A DNA stretch of 64,000 nt from Portunus trituberculatus (Eukaryota > Arthropoda > Malacostraca > Decapoda > Portunidae), in the NCBI RefSeq assembly GCF_017591435.1, contig NC_059272.1, positions 6,194,535 through 6,258,534 of the forward strand. Direction: 5' to 3'. The number at the start of each line of letters is the position of its first letter. Position 1 is the stretch's first letter. A program made the position numbers and the translations under genes. The notes below the pieces were generated by a model. The model was not told where the DNA came from. It saw only the letters and a list, made by a program, of their open reading frames with translations, and did no database searches. Positions 58,460 through 64,000 of this stretch are shown here, one piece after another.

Positions 58460-58608
58460 TTTAACCCATGTGGTATGTTGGGGACCAGCCCAGAATGCAT
58501 CCCCCCTATTTCCATTATTTCCTATGGGAAAATTACGTCCGCTTAACGAATTTCCGCTCTACGAACGGCTTTGACACCCCTATCCTGTTCATTAAGTGGA
58601 GTATTACA

Positions 58609-58610
<2 letters not shown>

Positions 58611-58699
<89 letters not shown>
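58611..58699. repeat. (TA)n microsatellite
   Basis: About 89 bp of TA repeat right of MITE copy 2. The ~120 bp to 58820 hold nothing recognisable. Confidence 0.97.
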
Positions 58700-58703
<4 letters not shown>

Positions 58704-58820
58704 GTCCTGTGTAAGAGGGTCCAACACGCCACTCTCAGTGGAAACCGCTTCATTACATATTACACTAGTTTAAGATCTCCTCTATCAGTTGGTCTTGGAT
58801 GGAAGACTCTAGCTACACTG

Positions 58821-60283
58821 AAAGGTCACAAGAGTCTCCGCCGTCTGTGGCTAATCTCATCATCTCTGCTTTATTTTTTGGTACTCCATCTCTTCTTTCT
58901 TTATTTATTTATTTATTTATTTTTTTGGTATTCTATTAAGATTTCACTTTATGCATTACAAAACAATCCTTTCTTGGGGGGCAAGGTTTGTAAAAAGCTA
59001 ATAGAAATGTTGTTTTGTGAACATATATGCATATATAAGACAGTACCACCACCTCCAGAGGTGGTGTTCCCAGCAACCTCAGAGCAACCTCGTCACCGTC
59101 CCTTCAAGCATTCATGGAAGCCATTTCGCGGCAGGAAGTTGCTCTGAGGTTGTTAAATTATCTTGGATCCAGCTCCAGGAGCGCTAGAGACAGGCGGGGA
59201 ACCAGCCAATCACAGTGAAGGTACCACGTTTGGTCCCTCATCCGGCAAATTCAAACCCAGAAAATTCGCTAAAACGGATGTGGTTGTACGTTATGCGGAC
59301 TATTTAGTCTAACTTTATATAAGGCGTTTTCAGTAGCGGCGCGGCTGAGGGCAAACGGAGTCAAACGGAGGCAAGTTTTCGCAAACGCGAGCAAACGCCT
59401 TTCCAAAGCATTTGCTCTCGTTTGGCAAACGCTTTTTAGCCAATCAGCGTGGAGCAACCCCATCAACCTCATGGAATGAGATCAAGAAGGAGTTACATTT
59501 CGAATAAAACTGAATAGTTAGACGTATGTTAGGCCATAGAAGTGGGTACTGTAGATGTAGATTTACGTTTACATATTGTGCGGCATACTGGAGAGAACCG
59601 ATATAAAAAATACGGCGTGAAATAAATTAAGGAGCTGGTGGTAGCTGGTGACATGTCGCATCTATCCGTCCTTCTTGTGGGTGTTGTCCGATTCCATATT
59701 TATAGTCGTGACTTCGATACAATAATGGAGTTACTTTTCTATTATTAGGTGAAGAAATGATAATATTTTTGCAAATCCTTATATCATAAAGTAATGAATG
59801 ATGGTAAAAATATATTATCTGCTAACTATTGAAGTAATTCAACTATATAGGCGTCAGAAAACCGCAGCCATACATCAACAATGGAACACCTTCAAAACAA
59901 GCCCGCGTAGATCAAACCACTTCCAGGACTGAAGACCTGTTGTTTTTGATGAGTATTGCGCTGCTCGGGGCTCGGCATATACAAATGATGAAACATTGGT
60001 GACCTATAATACTCCCCATCAAGGAATAAATCTCCAAACTCTTCCACTATGCTGCTGTGTTTACGTCTTGACCACAGTGCTGGAGCAGGAGACTGATGTG
60101 TACGATAACTTCTCCCAGGGATTGAGATCATAGTGACACGGTCGTCTGGCAACACCGACGGTGTCCTCAGCACTGTCCTGTTCAGCGTGAAGTCAAACAT
60201 GTTTCGCCTTGCGGTGACGCTACTGAAAACGCCTATAGTATGTTAAACCGGAAATTCGTTAGATGAACGTTTGTTAAGCGGAA
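58821..60283 (-). mobile_element. Tigger-type MITE, copy 3 (half element)
   Basis: Sequence from GGTCACAAGAGTCTCCGCCG onward matches one palindrome arm and the terminal region of copies 1 and 2 in reverse orientation. It ends GTTAAGCGGA at 60283, where the last ~9 bp of the inverted repeat are replaced by LINE E. It is interrupted at 59322-60234 by another element. The other arm is missing, so there is no palindrome here. Confidence 0.78.
59322..60234. mobile_element. 913-bp element with AGGCGTTTTCAGTAGCG ends and ATA duplication
   Basis: The terminal inverted repeats are AGGCGTTTTCAGTAGCGGCG on the left and AGGCGTTTTCAGTAGCGTCA read from the right. ATA flanks both sides (59319-59321 and 60235-60237), and MITE copy 1 shows the uninterrupted site. 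The left subterminal region is packed with GCAAACG words. A 102-codon frame on the minus strand (59892-60200) has no family features I recognise. A 3-bp duplication is compatible with PIF/Harbinger, but the superfamily is uncertain. Confidence 0.72.
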
Positions 60284-60637
60284 TTGGCAGAAATGACCTA
60301 TGAGGAGAGATTAAAAGAAATGAATTTGCCTACCTTGGAACAAAGAAGAGAAAGAGGAGATTTAATACAGGTTTATAAACTGTTGAATGGACTGGATGAA
60401 GTGGATAATGAGCAAATGATGTTGAGAGAGGAAAACTTAAATAGAACTACAAGATCGCATAGTAAAAAGATAGCCAAGGGAATATGCTTGAAGGATGTGA
60501 AGAAATATAGTTTCCCACAAAGATGTGTGGAGGTGTGGAATGGTTTGAGTGAGGAGGTGGTGTCAGCGAGGAGTGTGCATAGTTTTAAAGGAAAGTTGGA
60601 TGTGTGTAGATATGGAGACGGGGCCACACGAGTATGA
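60284..60637 (+). pseudogene. LINE E: 3' fragment of ORF2, near-identical to LINE C
   Basis: This is a 5'-truncated copy containing only the C-terminal block of ORF2: MTYEERLKEMNLPTLEQRRE, LIQVYKLLNGLDEVDNEQ and YSFPQRCVEVWNGLSEEVV, then a stop and the 3' end ACTAGGTGAATAC followed by (AC)n(AT)n. Over ~390 bp it differs from LINE C by only a handful of changes, including a 6-bp difference (ACCTATGAG here, ACCTACGAGTATGAG there). It is inserted at the terminus of MITE copy 3. It has no catalytic domain. The high identity points to recent retrotransposition. Confidence 0.88.
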
Positions 60638-60669
60638 TACCCAGGCCCTGTAAAATTACAACTAGGTGA

Positions 60670-60807
<138 letters not shown>

Positions 60808-60881
60808 TGTGCATTTACATTAATATAATTGTGCTGTATAAAAAAAATAATAAAAAAAAATAAAAAAAGGCATAAGTAATA

Positions 60882-61146
60882 TGTAATGTAATGTATATGT
60901 ATCTGTGTTGTAATGTACTATGATGTGTGTAGGTGATGGGTTAAATACTTGGGTGTCGTTGGCTCTTACCCTTGTACCTAGTTACCTACCTAGTTAATTG
61001 CTTGTTATGGGAGGGGAAGTGAGGACGACTGTGACGCGAGGCGTCGGGTCAGTGGGAGAGCAGAAGGCGAGCTGTGTAGTCGCCCCACTCCTCTGTACAC
61101 CAAGGGAATAAAGATCACCGGATTGCTGACTGCTTTTTACTGAACA
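60882..61146 (+). repeat. Candidate 5' LTR of GC-rich Ty3/Gypsy element
   Basis: This non-coding stretch upstream of gag ends CTTTTTACTGAACA and has a poly(A) signal AATAAA at 61107-61112. The left border (TGTAAT at 60882) is a guess. The 3' LTR is outside the window and no clear primer-binding site is seen. Confidence 0.45.
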
Positions 61147-61167
61147 CCACAAGCTATCTAGGCAGTC

Positions 61168-61950
61168 ATGCCCGAAGACCCGGAAGACGTGAAGGCGAGC
61201 CCGTCTACACCAACGCCATTTGACGCTAGACTCATCCCGGAGTTCGACGGTACAACGGACGTCGTAGAATCGGTGACAAGGGCCGAGATGTTGTGTGAGC
61301 TTTGGGGCGCCGCCTCCCAGTCCATCTTACCGCTGCGCCTGACTGGTGGCGCGTTCGCCGTGTGGTCACAACTCCCTCAAGCCAGCCGCTGTTCTCCAGA
61401 AGCCGTGCGTGACGCCTTGTACGCGGCGTTCGCTTTGGACCAGTACGCGGCGTACGAGGCATTCGCTACACGCCGCCTCCGGCCGGGTGAGTCCGCCGAC
61501 GTCTACCTGGCAGAGCTGCGGAGGTTATCAACTTTGTTTGGGGGAGTCCCGGAGCGTGTCCTCGCCTGTGCCTTCGTGACTGGACTGCCAGATGACACTC
61601 GCAGAACAGTTCGCGCTGGACGTAGGGCCGAAGACCTCGACCTGGTTAGTGTGCTGGCCCGGGCTCGTGCTGTACTCTCTGATGAGAGTGTAGCTGCTGG
61701 TGTGGCTGCTGGAGCTGTAGTGACACAGGCTCGTGGTCAACCAACAACGGCCAGAGAGCAGCTTCACGAGCAACAAGTGAGAGCACCGAGGCGCACTCGT
61801 CGTTGCTGGAATTGCGGCCGGCCGGGGCATCTTGCTGCAGCATGCCCGTGTTACGGGAAACGACGTAGGAGGGGACGCATCAGCTCCTTCGTTCTCCTCC
61901 GGAAACCAGTGAGCGGCGCGTTGCCAGTGGTGCAGCACTGTAGCTGTTAG
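61168..61950 (+). CDS. Gag of GC-rich Ty3/Gypsy element
   Basis: A 260-residue intact frame starting MPEDPEDVKASPSTPTPF. Residues 25-160 are a helical capsid region (FDGTTDVVESVTRAEMLCEL, LRLTGGAFAVWSQLP, RPGESADVYLAELRRLSTLF, FVTGLPDDTRRTVRAG), of the retrotransposon Gag type in which GLP/LPD and ESADVYLAEL are conserved. A linker follows, then a zinc knuckle CWNCGRPGHLAAAC at about residue 216 and a basic tail. The GC content is far higher than in neighbouring elements. The protease frame opens within the last two codons. Gag would assemble the particle and bind RNA. Confidence 0.88.
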   Translation: MPEDPEDVKASPSTPTPFDARLIPEFDGTTDVVESVTRAEMLCELWGAASQSILPLRLTGGAFAVWSQLPQASRCSPEAVRDALYAAFALDQYAAYEAFATRRLRPGESADVYLAELRRLSTLFGGVPERVLACAFVTGLPDDTRRTVRAGRRAEDLDLVSVLARARAVLSDESVAAGVAAGAVVTQARGQPTTAREQLHEQQVRAPRRTRRCWNCGRPGHLAAACPCYGKRRRRGRISSFVLLRKPVSGALPVVQHCSC

Positions 61951-62390
61951 TTAACGGACGTCGTTGTCAAGTGTTCGTTGACACAGGCAGCACCGAGACC
62001 ATCGTGCACGCTTCGTGTTGCATGCGGTGGCAACCGCGGATCACCAGCGTAACAACCATCAGTGGAGACACGTTCCGGTGTACTGGAGTCGGCGAGGTGT
62101 CTGTGGAGACTCCTGCTGGCCTGTGTGCCAGACTCGAAGCACTGGTAGTGAGCCAGCCTCCCCTGGGCGCGGATGTTGTACTTGGCATCGCAGGCATCGA
62201 GGCACTTGGTGGAGTCACGGTGAAGTCTGCCTCTGATGTTCAATTCTGCGGCGCTGGACAGCGACGGTTGTGTGGCACCGCTGCCCCTGCGCCATTGGTG
62301 GTGGACGCCCCTGACTTCAGCGTGCAGTTCAACACAGTGAGTCGGACGTGGATCGTCACGTGGAAGTGGACGAATGGTGCTGCCCTGACT
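61944..62390 (+). pseudogene. Aspartic protease region of Ty3/Gypsy element
   Basis: Retropepsin-like domain in the frame overlapping the gag stop by a few bases, suggesting a -1 shift between gag and pol. It reads RCQVFVDTGSTETIV with the catalytic Asp-Thr-Gly, then TTISGDTFRCTGVGEV for the flap and LGADVVLGIAGIEALGG for the second conserved strand. The frame is lost at about 62385, where the RT frame takes over by a 1-nt shift. Confidence 0.82.
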
Positions 62391-62974
62391 GTCTCGGCAA
62401 CACAGTGGAGCAGTACAACGTGCCCCTTTCCATGCGACAGGCGTTCTGCCAGGAGCTGGAGTCGTGGATTACAAGTGGTTGGCTTGTACCTCACGATGAG
62501 CAGCAGCACGGGGCACCTCGGGGGCTTCTACCGCTCATGGCAGTGCGGCAGAACAATGGCGGTAAGGTGCGGCCCGTACTCGATTACCGTGAGCTAAATG
62601 ACTGCGTGACTGCCTTCACTGCCGGTAGCGACGTATGCTCTGACCAACTAAGGAAGTGGCGCCGGCATGGAGAGAACGTGTCCGTCCTCGACCTACGCAA
62701 GGCGTATCTACAGGTGCGTGTAGATCAGCAGTTGTGGCCTTTCCAGACCGTGATGGTGAGAGGTCGGCGGTACTGCTTAACGCGCCTTGGTTTTGGCCTC
62801 AACATCGCTCCACAAGTTATGAAAGCAGTTGTCAAGACCATCCTGGCTCAAGACTCTAAGATCGAACAAGCAGTTTTGCCGTACGTAGACGACCTGCTCG
62901 TGAATGAAGACCTGGTCAGTGCAGAGCAGGTTGCTGCACACTTCGCGAGTTACGGGCTGGAGTGTAAACACTAA
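62348..62974 (+). pseudogene. Reverse transcriptase of Ty3/Gypsy element
   Basis: Sequence matching the element's Pol begins near 62390: VPLSMRQAFCQELESWITSG and APRGLLPLMAVRQ, then KVRPVLDYRELNDCV. VSVLDLRKAYLQVRVD carries the first catalytic Asp, then FGLNIAPQVMKAVVKTI, and LPYVDDLLVNEDLV has the catalytic Asp pair. All active-site residues are present. The frame shifts just after LECKH at about 62970. The first residues shown (from 62348) are likely out-of-frame. Confidence 0.88.
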
Positions 62975-63748
62975 ACAGCCAGTCCGTGTGGCGGACGGGG
63001 CACGCTTGCTGGGTCTACGCGTACGTCCGGTGAACGGGGAACTGCAATGGACGCGAGACAACGCAGTTGCCGTGCCACCGAAACAAGTGACCCGCCGTGC
63101 AGTGTTTGCGTGGTGCGGGCGACTGATCGCTCATTTGCCGGTGGGCGGCTGGCTGCGACCGGCAGTGGCATGGATAAAACGGCAGGTGAACGCTAGTACC
63201 CGGGGCTGGGACGACGTGACGGGGATGACGCGCTGTGCGAGCAGATGGAGTACGTGTCAAGCAGGCTGTCCAAAGAAGATCCGTGCTGTGGGCAATGGTG
63301 CGTGCATGGAGACCAGGCAGTGGTGTGGACCGACGCCAGCTCTATCGCTGCCGGTGTTGTTGTGGAAACACCGCAAGGAGCTGCCATCGAGGACGCATGC
63401 TGGATTAGAAGAGATGAGAGCTCCCACATTAACATGGCTGAGCTGGACGCAGCAGTTCGTGGCGTCAATCTGGCCATCGCGTGGGGCATGCGAACCATCG
63501 ATCTGCGAACAGACTCTGCGACTGTCTACCGCTGGATTGACGATGCGCTGAGTGGCCGGGCACGTCTTCGCACCAAGGCTCATGGGGAGATGCTGATTCG
63601 CCGTCGGGTAGATGTCATCCGGCAGCTGGTGACGGAACTTGAGCTGGTCATGTCTGTGACGCTCGTACGCTCCTCAGAGAACCGCGCCGACGCCCTCACG
63701 CGAGTCCCAGGGAGTGGGTGCGAGGTGACAAAGACGGATCGGCAGTGA
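62971..63748 (+). pseudogene. Connection and RNase H region of Ty3/Gypsy element
   Basis: After the RT frameshift, one frame (to about 63225) carries the thumb/connection: RLLGLRVRPVNGELQW, TRRAVFAWCGRLIAHLPVGG and LRPAVAWIKRQVN. A second shift leads to RNase H at 63245-63748: AVVWTDASSIAAGVVVET (first Asp), SSHINMAELDAAVRGVNLAI (Glu), IDLRTDSATVYRWI (second Asp) and SSENRADALTRVP (last Asp). Key residues are intact although the frame is split. Another 1-nt shift near 63710 leads to integrase. Confidence 0.85.
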
Positions 63749-64000
63749 GTGTAGCAGCGGTAGCAGCAGCATCAGCAGCTAGCAGTCGGGATAGCAGCGT
63801 GGCGAGTGTCGCTGACGTTCACATACGTGCTGGCCATCCCGGCGTGCGACGCACACTCTTCTTTGCACGACGTGACATCTCACGAGCAGTGACGCGTGCT
63901 GAAGCACGTGCTACTGTGCGGCAGTGTGAGGTGTGCCGCAAGATCGACCCAGTGCCGGCGAAGTGGCAGCACGGGTCATTAAGTGTGACTGAGACGTGGT
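63712..64000 (+). pseudogene. Integrase N-terminal zinc-binding domain (cut by window end)
   Basis: In the frame starting at about 63712, an Ala/Ser-rich linker is followed by HIRAGHPGVRRTLFFARRD and VRQCEVCRKID. This gives the His-X4-His ... Cys-X2-Cys zinc site of retroviral-type integrases. Here integrase follows RNase H, the ordinary Ty3/Gypsy order, in contrast to the 28.7-35.1 kb element. The catalytic core lies beyond the window. Confidence 0.82.

Noticed and set aside
59892..60200. A 102-codon gene inside the 913-bp element
   Set aside because: It is open but shows no transposase or other domain features; listed only within the element description.
61944..61950. A classical slippery heptamer for gag-pol frameshifting in the GC-rich Gypsy element
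   Set aside because: The frames overlap for only a few bases and no X-XXY-YYZ heptamer is present; pol is broken elsewhere, so the overlap may reflect an indel.

Overview
The window is eukaryotic, AT-rich and almost entirely repetitive. There are no operons or ribosome binding sites. I see one spliced exon of a likely host gene, about 25 mobile elements and fragments, and long (TA)n, (GA)n and (AC)n arrays. The mix (CR1/L2-like, I/Jockey-type and other LINEs; Ty3/Gypsy, Tigger, Tc1, piggyBac, Harbinger and hAT-like elements; a tRNA-derived SINE; TTAGG-like tracts) fits a decapod crustacean. That taxonomic call is an inference from repeat style, not from a marker gene.

Layout. 0-2.3 kb: 3' end of a Ty3/Gypsy element with its LTR, a glutamate/proline-rich host exon (1658-2008) and a 206-bp TTAA-flanked MITE. 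3.1-4.5 kb: Tigger-type MITE built around a large palindrome. 5.5-9.4 kb: Tigger and Tc1 transposase relics and an unidentified GC-richer stretch. 10.4-22.7 kb: three LINE copies of one family on the minus strand (A, B, D). A is split at a TTAA by a piggyBac-like element, which itself carries copy B. 22.9-28.7 kb: a SINE, a second piggyBac-like copy and LINE C. 28.7-35.1 kb: a nearly complete Gypsy-type element whose integrase lies upstream of reverse transcriptase (Gmr1-like order). 35.3-43.8 kb: relics of three further LINE families (F, G, H); H joins its two ORFs through an overlapping TAATG. 45-50 kb: Tigger relic, hairpin MITE, a lone 278-residue LINE ORF1, a further RT relic and a second SINE with intact A and B boxes. 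50.5-55.5 kb: Tc1 relic, two related TTAA-type MITEs and LINE J split by a Harbinger deletion derivative. 55.8-60.8 kb: two more Tigger-type MITEs carrying nested elements, then LINE E. 60.9-64.0 kb: a GC-rich Ty3/Gypsy element running off the window.

How the parts relate. The strongest biological theme is dinucleotide targeting. LINE copies B, C, D and E end in a GGTRAATAC-type 3' end fused to (AC)n; B and C also have (AC)n at their 5' edge. They occupy the same (AC)n array, in the same relative orientation, of two copies of one piggyBac-like element. Two tRNA-Val(CAC)-like SINEs have a closely similar 3' end (GTGAATTACAC), and one sits inside a GT array. This looks like a LINE/SINE pair that inserts at (AC)n.

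Most coding regions are decayed: stops, frameshifts and lost catalytic residues are noted per feature. Very similar copies (LINE C and E 3' ends; the two Gmr1-like copies) suggest recent activity. All family assignments rest on motifs read by eye; no database search was possible.
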